DNA of 64,000 nt from Verrucomicrobiaceae bacterium (GCA_027486655.1 JAIXOR010000003.1:82951-146950); one strand, 5' to 3'; shown: positions 50,092-60,959, numbered from the stretch's first letter. Numbers and translations are program-made. Notes: generated by a model not told the origin, from the sequence alone.

Positions 50092-51650
50092 TTGTAATAA
50101 GTGAATTTCTTCGGATCGAAGGCCTCGCGCACCGCCTCGCCGATGAAGGTGATGATCACCAGCATGGCCACCAGCACCACGAAGGTGGAGGTCACCAACC
50201 AGGGTGCGGACAGGTTGGAGAGACCGTCGTTTAGAAGGCGGCCCCAGGTCGCATACTCCGGCGGCAGTCCGAAGCCGAGATAGTCCAGCGAGGTCAGCGA
50301 GAACACGAGGCCGGACATGGTGAAGGGCACGAGCGTCACGATGATCGAGATCGTGTTCGGAAGCAGATGGCGGAACAAAATGCGCGGAGTGCCGGCCCCG
50401 AGCACCCTGGCCGCGGCGATGTAATCGCGCTCCTTGTCCCGGTAGGCGGCGGTCCTCATCAGGGCAGTCATGCCCATCCAGCCGAAGGCGATCAGGATCG
50501 TGAGGATGATCGGCAGTCCCTTGAACTGGTCCGGCACCATGCTTGAGAAGATGATCACCACGAACAGGAAGGGCATGTTTGAAAAGACCTCGATGAGACG
50601 CTGCACGGCGAGGTCGAACCACCCGCCGAAATACCCCATCATCATCCCCACGGTGATTCCTATCAGATAGACAAGCGGCAGGTAGATGATGGCGGCCTTG
50701 AAATTCACCTGCAGCCCGCCATAAAGGTATGCGATGACATCGTAGCCCTGGGAGGTGGTTCCGAGCCAGTTGCCCTCTTCGGGGATGGGAGGCGCGGGAT
50801 GATACTTCACCGCGCGGAGTCCGCCGGTTTCCAGATTCAGGAAGGCTTCCTTCGGACCCTTTCCGGTGTAGCGTTCGGAGACAGTCCTGCCATCGACGAC
50901 CTCGGCGCTGTACACCGGCGTGCCCAGCTCGTCCCAGCCATCGACGGGGCCGGAGACCACGCCCTTGCGCATCGTGTATCTCAGGTGGATCTTCGACGCA
51001 TCCACATCATGATATCTCGCCGCCAGACCGTTGTAGGGACGGCGGCTGCCGATCTCATGATGGAGCCCCTCACGAACGACCAGCTGGCGCGAGCGCGGTG
51101 GCAGCGTGTCGCCGGTGGGCGAATATGGCACCAGCGGAAGAATGACCGCGCCGCTGCCCTCGGCCGCAAATCGTTTTTTCAACCGGCGGTAGTCGACAGG
51201 GGCCTCCGGTGAACCATCCGTGACTCCGAAGTCCCGGTTCTTGAACTCCACATTCCTGAAGGCCGGAAACACCCAGCGGCCCTGATGTTTCACGGCAAGC
51301 GCATCCTTGCCCACAATGGCCTGGTCCAGCATCGCAAGCCCGGCCAGCGCGATGAGGATGAGCAGGGATCCATAGCCGCGCCGGATCTCACGGAAGCGCC
51401 GGATGCGGCGGACCGTAATCGGATTGAGCGGACCGCGGGTGAAGGACCTGACAACCATCCAACCGCCAAACCCCGAAAGCAGGGCGGAGGAGAGCCAGCC
51501 AAACCACAGCAGCCCGGCTCCCGTGTGCAGCACCGGCACGGTCCTCGATGTTTCGAAAAACCAGCGGGCGGTCGGAAAGGCGATGCCGAGAAGCTCCCCC
51601 GCCATCGCGAGAAGGCCTAACAAAAATGCGGTTGCTCCGATCCACCTCAT
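50088..51650 (-). CDS. peptide ABC transporter permease (OppC/YejE-like) with long extracytoplasmic insertion
   Basis: C-terminal permease domain with AARVLGAGTPRILFRHLLPNT; large hydrophilic segment after the first TM helices. Confidence 0.85.
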   Translation of the reverse strand: MRWIGATAFLLGLLAMAGELLGIAFPTARWFFETSRTVPVLHTGAGLLWFGWLSSALLSGFGGWMVVRSFTRGPLNPITVRRIRRFREIRRGYGSLLILIALAGLAMLDQAIVGKDALAVKHQGRWVFPAFRNVEFKNRDFGVTDGSPEAPVDYRRLKKRFAAEGSGAVILPLVPYSPTGDTLPPRSRQLVVREGLHHEIGSRRPYNGLAARYHDVDASKIHLRYTMRKGVVSGPVDGWDELGTPVYSAEVVDGRTVSERYTGKGPKEAFLNLETGGLRAVKYHPAPPIPEEGNWLGTTSQGYDVIAYLYGGLQVNFKAAIIYLPLVYLIGITVGMMMGYFGGWFDLAVQRLIEVFSNMPFLFVVIIFSSMVPDQFKGLPIILTILIAFGWMGMTALMRTAAYRDKERDYIAAARVLGAGTPRILFRHLLPNTISIIVTLVPFTMSGLVFSLTSLDYLGFGLPPEYATWGRLLNDGLSNLSAPWLVTSTFVVLVAMLVIITFIGEAVREAFDPKKFTYYK

Positions 51651-51652
51651 GA

Positions 51653-52999
51653 TTACTCGAATTTGATGCGCGGATCCACCATCGCCACGATGAAGTCGGA
51701 AATCACATGGCCGACGAGCATCAGCAGCGCGGCGATGGTCAGCGTGCCCATGATCACCGGCACATCCCGGGCGATGACGGATTGGTATTGAAGAAGCCCG
51801 AAGCCCTGGATGTCGAAGACCGTCTCAATGAGCATCGATCCACCCACAAAAATCGTCACAAGATCTCCCAGGCTGGTGGCCACGGGGATCATCGAGTTCC
51901 TGAACGCGTGACCGAAAACGGCCCGGCGGAAACTCGCGCCCTTGGCCACCGCGGTGCGCACGTAGTCGGCGGCCAGATTGTCCATCAGGTTGTTCTTCGT
52001 CATCATCGTCAGTGCGGCGAAGGAACCCACCACATAACAAAGCAGTGGCAGCACTGTGTGATGGGCGAGGTCCTTGATCTTGCCGATGGTGTCGAGTTGC
52101 TCGAAGTCCGCACTCACCAGGCCGAACAAGGGAAACAGGTTCATCCTCGCCCCCAGATGGACCAGCAGGATCGCTCCCAGCGCAAACCCGGGGATCGAGT
52201 ATCCGAGGAAGATCAGGACGGAACTCGAGGAATCGATGAATGTCCGGTGCTTGAGGGCCTTCAGCACGCCCAGCGGCAGGCAGACGGCATAGGTGATGAA
52301 CGAGCTGAGCAATCCGAAGTAAACCGCAACCGGCATCCTAGAGAGGATCATTTCGTGAACCGGATCATTGTAAACCGTGGACCGGCCGAGATCACCCTGC
52401 AGCAGGCCGGAAAGCCTGGTTTGATAGATCACGGCGCGCGGTGCATACTGCGGAACATCCAACGCGCCCGGATTTCTGCGTTGGAAGCGCTCCCGGCGGT
52501 CGTCCGAGGTTTCATATCGCACTTTCCATCCCTCATCGGAAACCGGTCTTCCAGTTCCCGCAAAGAGGGCGGACTCGATGGACTCGCCCACACGCTTTAC
52601 TTTGACGAGCCTTCCGTCACCGCGCAGCACCACCTCGGTGACATCCGAGCTGCCCGACTCACGGCCGATCTTTTCGTCGCCCTGCTCACCGAAAAGCCCT
52701 TTGGAAATCCGCGTCTCTCTGGGCAAGGCTCCGAGCCACTGGCAATAAGCGACCAGCACCGGTTTGTTGAGCCCGTACTGTTCTTCGAGTTCTTCCAGTT
52801 GATCCTCGCTCAGGCCGCCTTGCGATTGGTTCGCGCTGGAGGACCGCTTCCCTCCCTGATCGGCACCGCGGGCGGCCTCCTGGAGCATCCGGTCCATCGG
52901 TCCGCCGGGAACGAACCGCGTGATCGTGAAGACGAGCAAAGTAATCCCCACCAGCGTCGGGGGGATGAGCAGCAGCCTTCGGAGAAAGTAACTTTTCAC
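51653..52999 (-). CDS. peptide ABC transporter permease (OppB/YejB-like)
   Basis: GTG start, VKSYFLRRLLLIPPTLVGITLLVFTITRFVPGGP; YVRTAVAKGASFRRAVFGHAFRNSMIP. Confidence 0.87.
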   Translation of the reverse strand: MKSYFLRRLLLIPPTLVGITLLVFTITRFVPGGPMDRMLQEAARGADQGGKRSSSANQSQGGLSEDQLEELEEQYGLNKPVLVAYCQWLGALPRETRISKGLFGEQGDEKIGRESGSSDVTEVVLRGDGRLVKVKRVGESIESALFAGTGRPVSDEGWKVRYETSDDRRERFQRRNPGALDVPQYAPRAVIYQTRLSGLLQGDLGRSTVYNDPVHEMILSRMPVAVYFGLLSSFITYAVCLPLGVLKALKHRTFIDSSSSVLIFLGYSIPGFALGAILLVHLGARMNLFPLFGLVSADFEQLDTIGKIKDLAHHTVLPLLCYVVGSFAALTMMTKNNLMDNLAADYVRTAVAKGASFRRAVFGHAFRNSMIPVATSLGDLVTIFVGGSMLIETVFDIQGFGLLQYQSVIARDVPVIMGTLTIAALLMLVGHVISDFIVAMVDPRIKFE

Positions 53000-53156
53000 A
53001 AGCGGACCCGGGTTTTCTAGCCACACCGGGGGACCTTGCAAGCCCCGACATCCCGCAATCTCGCCATTCCCTCCGGCATGTCGCAGGCAATCCGTTTCCT
53101 CGGGTTCCTCCAAATCCCAACTCGACCACCCGCCATCCCTGTTCTATCCTGACCCG

Positions 53157-54170
53157 GTGAACACCCCCCCATCAGGTGAAACGCAGGTCGCGCGAGAGCT
53201 GGCTTCCATGCCGCTGGCTGACATCCGTCCCTTCTCGCTGCCGGAAGTGCGCATTGCGGTGATCTACGTTCTCGTGGCGAGCGCCTGGATCGTCGGCTCG
53301 GACATGCTCCTGAACCGCATGACGGAAAACACATCGATGACCATCTTCCTCCACTCGTTCAAGGGGCTCAATTTCGTGATCACCACCGGGATCCTTCTTT
53401 ACATCGTGCTTCACCGCGCTTTCGGCGGCTGGAGGCGCTCCGAAGAATCCCGCATCACGGAGATGAAGACCTCGGGAGAGCGCTTCCGCAGTCTTTCCTC
53501 GCACATCCAAACACTCAGGGAGGAAGAACGAACCTCCATATCCCGGGAAATCCACGACGAACTCGGCCAACTCCTCACCGGCATCAAGATGAAGCTCCGC
53601 CTCGCCGAGTCCCGCCTGGAGCATCTTGAAAACCGCGCCGTCAATCCCGTCATCGACGACCTCGTCGAAGCCACCGGACTCCTCGATGAAACGATCGAAT
53701 CCGTCCGCCGCATTTCCTCAGGACTAAGACCTCCCGTCCTCGATCATCTCGGACTTCCCGCCGCCCTCGATGAGGAGGCCGAGCAATTCTCCCGGCGCAC
53801 CGGCATTCACTGCGAGCTGGAAATCGGCGACATGGACACCCCGATCGATCCCAAGGTGGAGACCACCGCGTTCCGGATCTTCCAGGAGTCCCTCACCAAC
53901 GTCGCCCGTCATGCCAAGGCCTCAAAGGTGTCCGCCCGCTGCGAGATCTCCAGCCACACCCTCACCATGCGGGTGAGGGACAACGGCGTCGGCATCAAGC
54001 CGTCCCTCGCCAACCACCCCATCACTCTCGGTCTGATCGGCATGAGGGAACGCGCTTCGGACGTCGGGGGCCGGCTGGAGTTCCGCTCCGGCTCCGGAGA
54101 GGGCACCGAGGTGTTTCTCGAAGTGCCCCTGACCAGCAGCCCCCTCCAACCCGCAGCCCTCAGTTCATGA
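53157..54170 (+). CDS. HisKA_3-type sensor histidine kinase
   Basis: EEERTSISREIHDELGQLLTGIKM; RISSGLRPPVLDHLGL; ATPase NGVGI..GLIGMRERA. Confidence 0.9.
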   Translation: MNTPPSGETQVARELASMPLADIRPFSLPEVRIAVIYVLVASAWIVGSDMLLNRMTENTSMTIFLHSFKGLNFVITTGILLYIVLHRAFGGWRRSEESRITEMKTSGERFRSLSSHIQTLREEERTSISREIHDELGQLLTGIKMKLRLAESRLEHLENRAVNPVIDDLVEATGLLDETIESVRRISSGLRPPVLDHLGLPAALDEEAEQFSRRTGIHCELEIGDMDTPIDPKVETTAFRIFQESLTNVARHAKASKVSARCEISSHTLTMRVRDNGVGIKPSLANHPITLGLIGMRERASDVGGRLEFRSGSGEGTEVFLEVPLTSSPLQPAALSS

Positions 54171-54796
54171 GAATCCTCCTCGTTGATGATCACGCGGTCG
54201 TCCGCAAGGGCATGATCTCGCTGCTGCGCGAACACCTGGAGAACGTGGAGTTCGGAGAAGCCGCGGACGCCCGTGAAGGCTTCGCCGCCGCCATGGAATC
54301 GAACTGGGACCTCGTCATCGCGGACATCGGCATGCCAGGCCGGAGCGGACTCGATCTGATCCAGGACATCCGCTCCGCCCGGCCGGATCTGCCGATCCTC
54401 GTCGTCAGCGCCCACTCCGAACGGGACTACGCCATCCGGGCACTCAAGCTCGGTGCCGCCGGCTACGTCTCCAAGCAAAGCGCCGCAGACACCCTTGCCG
54501 CCGCCGTCAAACGCGTGCTCACCGGCGGACGCTACATCAGCCCGTCCCTCGCCGAACACATCGCCGGCACCCTCGCCGGCGCGATGGCGGAGGCCAGCCA
54601 TGACTCCCTTTCCAATCGCGAACTCCAGGTGCTCAAGATGATCGCCAATGGAATGACCCTCAAGGAAATCGGGGCGGACCTCGCTCTCAGTGAGAAAACC
54701 GTGGCCACCTACCGCGCCCGAATCTCGGAGAAAATGGGCCTGCCCACCAATGTGGACCTCACCCGCTACGCGATGCGCCACGGCTTGGTCAATTGA
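54167..54796 (+). CDS. NarL/LuxR-type response regulator
   Basis: ILLVDDHAVVRKGMISLL; LSNRELQVLKMIANGMTLKEIGADLALSEKTVATYRARI. Confidence 0.93.
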   Translation: MRILLVDDHAVVRKGMISLLREHLENVEFGEAADAREGFAAAMESNWDLVIADIGMPGRSGLDLIQDIRSARPDLPILVVSAHSERDYAIRALKLGAAGYVSKQSAADTLAAAVKRVLTGGRYISPSLAEHIAGTLAGAMAEASHDSLSNRELQVLKMIANGMTLKEIGADLALSEKTVATYRARISEKMGLPTNVDLTRYAMRHGLVN

Positions 54797-55156
54797 GCCA
54801 AGCCAAAAACCTGTCGGGAAATCACCCGACAGCCGGATCAGCCATGCGGGATCTGTTCGTTCCCGCACTTCATGCGATCCTTGGTCACGCAAAGCGGACG
54901 CGGCAACGATCGGATCCCGATCCAAAACCCGTCCCGCCTGCCGGAGTTTCCGCCCACCATGGCCGGCGGGTTCCGCGAACATCTCCAGCGCGCGCACCCA
55001 GGGTGTTGCCAGGGAGCAATGAACGTCGTCGTTCCGGGGGGGGCGGCGGCGTTCAGTGTTTTCGGGGGCAGGCAGATTCGGTGCTGTCGCCAAAAAAGCA
55101 GTTTTCGGTTGATTCCAGAATCTCAGATGCAAGGCTCTTCCAAACCCAAAAAATCC

Positions 55157-58100
55157 ATGAAAAGCCGCATCCACTCCCGCTTCGCCTCCCTCACTGGTGC
55201 CTCTCTGGTCATCGCCGTCTCGCTGAGTTTCATCAGCACCCGTGCAAACGCACAGACCAACGGCACTTGGACCCTCAACGGATCCGGAAACTGGAGCGAC
55301 ACCGCGAACTGGTCGGCCGCCACCGTCGCCTCCGGAGCATCGGCCATCGCCGATTTCTCCACACTCAACCTCACCGCCAATCAGACGGTCACCCTCGATG
55401 CCGATTTCACCATCGGCGCTCTCACCGCAGGAGACGCCACCACGGCCTCGAACAACTGGACCATCGCAGGCCCCGGGCTTCTCACCCTCAACAACGGCCT
55501 CTCCGCACCGCTGATCACCGTCACCAACCAGTCGACCACCCTCAGCGCGCCACTCGCAGGCACCAGCGGCCTCACGAAAGCCGGTGCCGGCATCCTCTAC
55601 CTCGGCGGCAACAATGCCGCACTCTCCGGAACACTCACCATCCAGGACGTCCCCGCCACCAACAACAACGGGATCGTCGTCACCTCGGACGCCGCCGTCA
55701 GTGCCATCACCGGAGTCAACATCCAAGGGTCGGCGACCACCGGCGGCTTCTTCCAGCTCGAAGGCGGAGTCACGCTGCCATCCACCGCACCCATCACTCT
55801 CGCTTCCCAAGGTGGCAACGCCACCCCTCCCGGAGCCATCCGGAGCACCGGCACCACCTCCCAGATCAACACGATCAACAGCGCCATCAACGTCACCTTC
55901 TCGGGGTCACGCATTTCTAACAATTCCGCCCGCCGCCTGGACATCAATGGCCCCATCAGCGGCACGAACATGACCGTCCTTTTCCGCAACGCGGCCAACG
56001 AGGGCATCAAGCTCACCAATACCAGCAGCACCTGGTCCGGCACCGCGATCCACTCCGGCGGCACGCTCTGGCTCGAGCCCCTCACCGCACTGCCATCCAC
56101 CACCCTGCTCACGATCGCGGCCTCGGACCCGGGAACCATCCAGGGCAGCGGCACCTTCAGCCGCTCGCTCGGAGACTCCATCGGCAACGTCCGCTTCACC
56201 GATCGCGGGGTCAGCGGAGCCACTCGCGCCATGGGCTTCAGCGCACGTGGCGGTGCCCTCACCATCAATCTCGGAGGCGCCGCCGCCGAGGTGCCATTCA
56301 ACAGTTTCACCACCAACACCACAGGCACGGTCGGAGCCATCAACTCGAATACGCTCTGGCTCAACAATTCGACCGCAGACAGCAAAATCACGGTCCTCAA
56401 CCCGCTCAACCTCAACGGTGCAGACCGCACCTTCCAAGTGGATGCCAACACCGCCGAACTCGCCGGCGGCATCACCGGCTCCAACAACATCACCAAGACC
56501 GGGGCCGGCACCTTGCTCCATCCTCCGGTCCTCGATGCCAGCACCGTGCGCACCATCACCGTCAACGGTGGAACCTTCGAAGTCGCAGGCGGCATCACCG
56601 GCGGTGCCACTCTCACTAAAGCCGGCAACAGCCTGCTCAACGTCTCCGGCGGCATCAGCATTCCCTCGGCCCGCACGCTGACAGTCAGCGCTGGCACCCT
56701 CGAAGCATCAGGCGGCCTCAACGGCGGAACCTTCACCGTCACCAAGGGAGCCGGAGCCGGCACCCTGCTCCTCTCCGGTGCCAGCACTTGGACCGGAAAC
56801 CTCGCTTCCGCAGGCGGGTCAAGCGCCAACCAAGGGATCGTCCGCATCACCAATTCGCTGGGTCTCGGACCCGCCGCCACCGCCAAAACCATCTCGATGC
56901 GCGGCGACAACCGCTCGGTCTCCGTGGTCGAACTCTCCGGCGGCGTCGATATCGATGCCAACAAGACCCTGAACATGTCCGGCAAGTCGTTCTACGTGGC
57001 CGGCAACGCACCCACCGGCCTGCAGTATTCGCTCACCAGCTCCAACGGAACCAACACGTGGCGCGGAAACATCGCCATCGCCGAAACTGGCGGGGCCTAC
57101 GGCATCGAAAGCCAGACCGGTTCCACCCTCGTCCTCGGGGCGGACACCGCCACCAGCTCCACCATCCGCAACACCGTCGCCGCCAGCACCCGCGCCATGA
57201 GCTTCTTCGGCGGCGGCGATGTCGTCATCAATTCAAAGATCGCCAACAACGGAACCGCGCTCACCGGAATCAGCCTGACCGGAAGTGGCACCGTGACGCT
57301 TGCCCGTCAGGACAACGACTTCACCACCATCGCCAGCCTCAACGCAGGCACCGCCGAGGTTACCAAAATGACCAACAACGGAACCGCCAGCTCCATCGGC
57401 ACGGCCAGTTCCTTCAACCTCGGTGGCACCCTCCGCTACACCGGCACCGGAGATACCAGCAACCGCACACTCTCCCTCTATCAGAAAGGCGGCACCCTCG
57501 ACGCTGATGGATCCGGCCCGCTTCTGCTCACCTCGCCCTCCTTCAGCAACCTCACCGGATCCACTTTCATCACCTGCGCCCCCTTCGGCGCGGGAGCCAC
57601 CACGCTCACATTGAACGATGCGAGCACCCTTTCCGTAGGCCAGGGGATCTCGGGCACCAACATCGCCGCAGGCGCCACCATCACGGCGATCAACCCCGGC
57701 GCACGCACCATCACCCTCAGCCTGCCCACCACCGCCGCCTCCGCCAACGCCCTCACTCTCGCAATCGCCGGCGGAGATGACATCGACCGCACGCTCACGC
57801 TGGATGGCACCAACACCGGCGACAACCTCCTCGCCGGTGCCTTGTCCAACCCCGCGGGAACCGGCAAGCTCGGCATCACCAAAACCGGCCCCGGCAAATG
57901 GGTGCTCTCCGGCAGCACCAAAACCAATACCGGCCCGCTCAACATCCAACAAGGCGCCCTCGAACTCCGAAACTCCGCCCCCACCCCGTCCAATGCCACC
58001 GTCGCCGCCGGAGCCGCCCTCATCCTCAACAGCACCGGCAGCCCAGGCCTCAACGTAACCGGCAACCTCACCCTGGATGGCACCCTCATCGCCGTACTGC

Positions 58101-60928
58101 CTCCAGGCACACTCCCGGGCACCTACCCCGTCGCCACCTTCGGTTCCATCTCCGGATCCGGCAGCTTCGTCAGCACTTACCGCGGCACCTCCTCGGTCGG
58201 AGCCACCAGCGCCAGCGTCACCGTCACCAATGGCATCCCACTCACCTGGACCGGCACCGCCAGCTCGGTCTGGGATGTGAAAACCTCCGTCAACTGGCAG
58301 GATGGCTCCACCAGTCCGGAAACCTTCCATTTCCTCGACTCGGTCACCTTCGACTCCACCGGCTCCTCGCAGCCCAACGTCAACATCCTCACCGAAGTCG
58401 GCCCCTCCAGCATCACCGTCAGCGAAAACACCGTCGACTACAGCCTCACCGGAACCGGCTTCATCAGCGGCGCGGGCAGCCTCGTCAAATCAGGCTCTGC
58501 GAGCCTCACCCTCGGCACCGCCAACACCTACTCCGGCGGCAGCACGCTCAACGCGGGACGCGTCCGCATCGGCCACAACACCGCCCTCGGCAGCGGATCC
58601 ATCTCCCTCAACGGCGGATCCATCTCCTCCGATGGCATCACCGCCCGCACGCTCGCCAATTCGATTGGTATCGACGCCTCCACCACCATCGGCAACGCCA
58701 CCGACTTCGGTTCACTCACCTTTTCCGGTCCAGTCGCCGTCAATGCGTCTTCCGCCATCCTGGAAGTCCCCAGCACTGCCATTTTCAATGGTGTGATCAG
58801 CGGCAACGGTTTCACAAAAACCGGCACTGGCAACATCGTGCTCGCCGCAGCCAACACCTTCACCGGCGCCACCACGTTCTCAGGCGGGACCGTCTTCGCC
58901 GACAACGTCTCGTCCCTTGGCACCGACAGCGCCGGCACCACCATCCAGGCCGGAGCCCAGCTGAACTTCAGCAACATCCCGAACAACTCCACCTTCACCG
59001 AAGCCCTCGACCTCGCAGGCACCGGCGGCGATGGAACGGGAGCCATCCGCGTCGGTGGCGCTAAAACCGTCAATCTCACCGCCAATCACACGCTCTCGGC
59101 AGCCACCTTGATCAAGGCGGACGGCGGTGCCGATCTTGCCTTCTCCGGCTCGATCACCGGAACCGACACCAACCTTGAATTCGCCCTCGATGGTGCCGAC
59201 GTCACCACCCTCTCCGGTGGCATCAACCTCGGCACTGGCTCGCTCGTCAAATCGAGCTCATCCACCCTCCTGCTCACCGGAACCAACACTTACGGAGCCA
59301 CCACCATCAACGGCGGCACTCTTCGCGTCGGAAACCGCAGCGCCACCGGCACCCTCGGCTCCGGAGACATCACCAACAACGGCATCCTCCAAATCAGCCG
59401 CAGCGATACGGCATTCGTCGTCGGCCAGACCATCAGTGGCACCGGTGCCGTCCGCATCGGCACTCAGGCCGCCGTCACCGCCCCGGAATACGACTCGCGT
59501 GTCACCCTCTCCGGTGAGAATACCTTCACCGGCGGCGTCACAATCTTCTCCGGCGGACTCAAAATCACCCGCGCCGAAGCCCTCGGCTCCGGCACCAAGA
59601 CCATCGACATCGCCACCAATGGCACCAACGGCAGACCCCAGTTCTACCTCGATGGCTCCACCGGCGACATCACCCTGCCTGCCAGCGTCAGTTTCCTCAC
59701 CAGTTCCACCAACTTGGCCCAGCCCGCCGTTGGCAACCTCGCCGGAAACAATGTCATCCAGGGCAATTTCAACCTCACCAGTGGCGGCGGCAGCACCGCC
59801 ATCAGCGTCCTCGGCGGCAGCCTCACCCTCAATGGCAATTTCTCCGCCAATGCCACCGGCCGCACCCTCATCCTCGGCGGAACTTCCGGTGCCCCCGGCA
59901 TCATCAACGGGATCATCAGCAATGGAACCAGTCCGGTAGGCATCACCGTTTCCGGTGGCAATACCTGGACGTTCAACGGAAACAATACCTACACCGGCGT
60001 CACCGCCGTCAACAGCGGCACACTCCTCGTCAATGGTGACCAGACCACCGCAAACGGAGCCATCACCGTCAACAGCACCGCAACGCTCGGTGGCACCGGC
60101 ATCACCGGCGCTCCAGTCACGCTCAATACCGGAGCCACCCTGGCCCCGGGTGCCGCTGGCATCGAAAGCCTCGCCACAGGAGCACTCACCATCGCCGGCG
60201 GATCCACCCTCGCCATCGAAATCAACACCTCCACCGCCAGTGCGGACCAGTTGGTCGTTTCCGGCAATGTCGATCTCACCGGCCCCGCTGACCTCACCCT
60301 CGCCGACCTCGGCTCCAATGCCACACTGGCCCCCGGCACCAAGCTCGTCATCGCGGACTATTCCGGCGTTTGGGATGACACGGACATCGTTCACTTCAAT
60401 GGCAATCCCGTTCCCAACGGCTCCACCATCACCTTAGGCGCAAACTCCTTTGTGGTCGATTACAGCGATGACTCCCTCGGCGGCACCGCCATGACGCTCA
60501 CCGTCCCCGGCGGCGGCAACCCCTACACCTCGTGGGCGGATTCCTTCTCGCTCACCGGCGGCAACCGGGCCCCGTCCGCAGACCCCGACAACGACGGCCT
60601 CGAAAACGGCGTCGAGTTCGTCATCGGCTCCAACCCCACCACCGCCACCACCAGCGGCAAACCCTCCGCCTCGCTCAGCGGCGGCAATCTCGTCTTCACC
60701 TTCAAGCGCAGCGACGAGTCGGAAGCCGTGGATGTCTTCGTCGAATACGGCACCACCCTCGCCACCTGGCCAGGCCAGTTCGCCATCCCCGCAGGCGCCT
60801 ACTCGGATGCCAACGTCACTGTCATCAACAACGACCCGGGACTCGATGACGTCACGGTGACCATCCCCGTCGGCTCGGACACCCGCAAGTTCGCCCGCCT
60901 CCGCGCGGACGTCCCCTACACACCCTGA
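55157..60928 (+). CDS. autotransporter-associated beta-strand repeat protein (about 1923 aa)
   Basis: Signal peptide then repeated SGGSTLNAGRV, GGTLRVGN, LTLGTANTYSG-type units; C-terminal ADPDNDGLENGVEFVIGSNP module. Confidence 0.9.
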   Translation: MKSRIHSRFASLTGASLVIAVSLSFISTRANAQTNGTWTLNGSGNWSDTANWSAATVASGASAIADFSTLNLTANQTVTLDADFTIGALTAGDATTASNNWTIAGPGLLTLNNGLSAPLITVTNQSTTLSAPLAGTSGLTKAGAGILYLGGNNAALSGTLTIQDVPATNNNGIVVTSDAAVSAITGVNIQGSATTGGFFQLEGGVTLPSTAPITLASQGGNATPPGAIRSTGTTSQINTINSAINVTFSGSRISNNSARRLDINGPISGTNMTVLFRNAANEGIKLTNTSSTWSGTAIHSGGTLWLEPLTALPSTTLLTIAASDPGTIQGSGTFSRSLGDSIGNVRFTDRGVSGATRAMGFSARGGALTINLGGAAAEVPFNSFTTNTTGTVGAINSNTLWLNNSTADSKITVLNPLNLNGADRTFQVDANTAELAGGITGSNNITKTGAGTLLHPPVLDASTVRTITVNGGTFEVAGGITGGATLTKAGNSLLNVSGGISIPSARTLTVSAGTLEASGGLNGGTFTVTKGAGAGTLLLSGASTWTGNLASAGGSSANQGIVRITNSLGLGPAATAKTISMRGDNRSVSVVELSGGVDIDANKTLNMSGKSFYVAGNAPTGLQYSLTSSNGTNTWRGNIAIAETGGAYGIESQTGSTLVLGADTATSSTIRNTVAASTRAMSFFGGGDVVINSKIANNGTALTGISLTGSGTVTLARQDNDFTTIASLNAGTAEVTKMTNNGTASSIGTASSFNLGGTLRYTGTGDTSNRTLSLYQKGGTLDADGSGPLLLTSPSFSNLTGSTFITCAPFGAGATTLTLNDASTLSVGQGISGTNIAAGATITAINPGARTITLSLPTTAASANALTLAIAGGDDIDRTLTLDGTNTGDNLLAGALSNPAGTGKLGITKTGPGKWVLSGSTKTNTGPLNIQQGALELRNSAPTPSNATVAAGAALILNSTGSPGLNVTGNLTLDGTLIAVLPPGTLPGTYPVATFGSISGSGSFVSTYRGTSSVGATSASVTVTNGIPLTWTGTASSVWDVKTSVNWQDGSTSPETFHFLDSVTFDSTGSSQPNVNILTEVGPSSITVSENTVDYSLTGTGFISGAGSLVKSGSASLTLGTANTYSGGSTLNAGRVRIGHNTALGSGSISLNGGSISSDGITARTLANSIGIDASTTIGNATDFGSLTFSGPVAVNASSAILEVPSTAIFNGVISGNGFTKTGTGNIVLAAANTFTGATTFSGGTVFADNVSSLGTDSAGTTIQAGAQLNFSNIPNNSTFTEALDLAGTGGDGTGAIRVGGAKTVNLTANHTLSAATLIKADGGADLAFSGSITGTDTNLEFALDGADVTTLSGGINLGTGSLVKSSSSTLLLTGTNTYGATTINGGTLRVGNRSATGTLGSGDITNNGILQISRSDTAFVVGQTISGTGAVRIGTQAAVTAPEYDSRVTLSGENTFTGGVTIFSGGLKITRAEALGSGTKTIDIATNGTNGRPQFYLDGSTGDITLPASVSFLTSSTNLAQPAVGNLAGNNVIQGNFNLTSGGGSTAISVLGGSLTLNGNFSANATGRTLILGGTSGAPGIINGIISNGTSPVGITVSGGNTWTFNGNNTYTGVTAVNSGTLLVNGDQTTANGAITVNSTATLGGTGITGAPVTLNTGATLAPGAAGIESLATGALTIAGGSTLAIEINTSTASADQLVVSGNVDLTGPADLTLADLGSNATLAPGTKLVIADYSGVWDDTDIVHFNGNPVPNGSTITLGANSFVVDYSDDSLGGTAMTLTVPGGGNPYTSWADSFSLTGGNRAPSADPDNDGLENGVEFVIGSNPTTATTSGKPSASLSGGNLVFTFKRSDESEAVDVFVEYGTTLATWPGQFAIPAGAYSDANVTVINNDPGLDDVTVTIPVGSDTRKFARLRADVPYTP

Positions 60929-60959
60929 GCCCCCTGCCAGCATCAACGTTGTTGCCCTT

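Noticed and set aside
54811-54832. CTGTCGGG-AAATCA-CCCGACAG hairpin after the response regulator
   Set aside because: Perfect 8-bp stem, but no T tract follows, so it was not called a terminator.
53909-55810. 633-aa minus-strand ORF
   Set aside because: Antisense across three genes (kinase, regulator, beta-strand protein); Gly/Glu/Asp-rich shadow frame.
59258-60394. 378-aa minus-strand Gly-rich ORF
   Set aside because: Antisense to the repetitive beta-strand protein; composition mirrors its Thr/Ser/Gly codons.
55157-60928. Repetitive coding DNA as a possible CRISPR or satellite array
   Set aside because: Repeats are degenerate and protein-level (autotransporter-associated beta-strand units), with no constant spacer structure.
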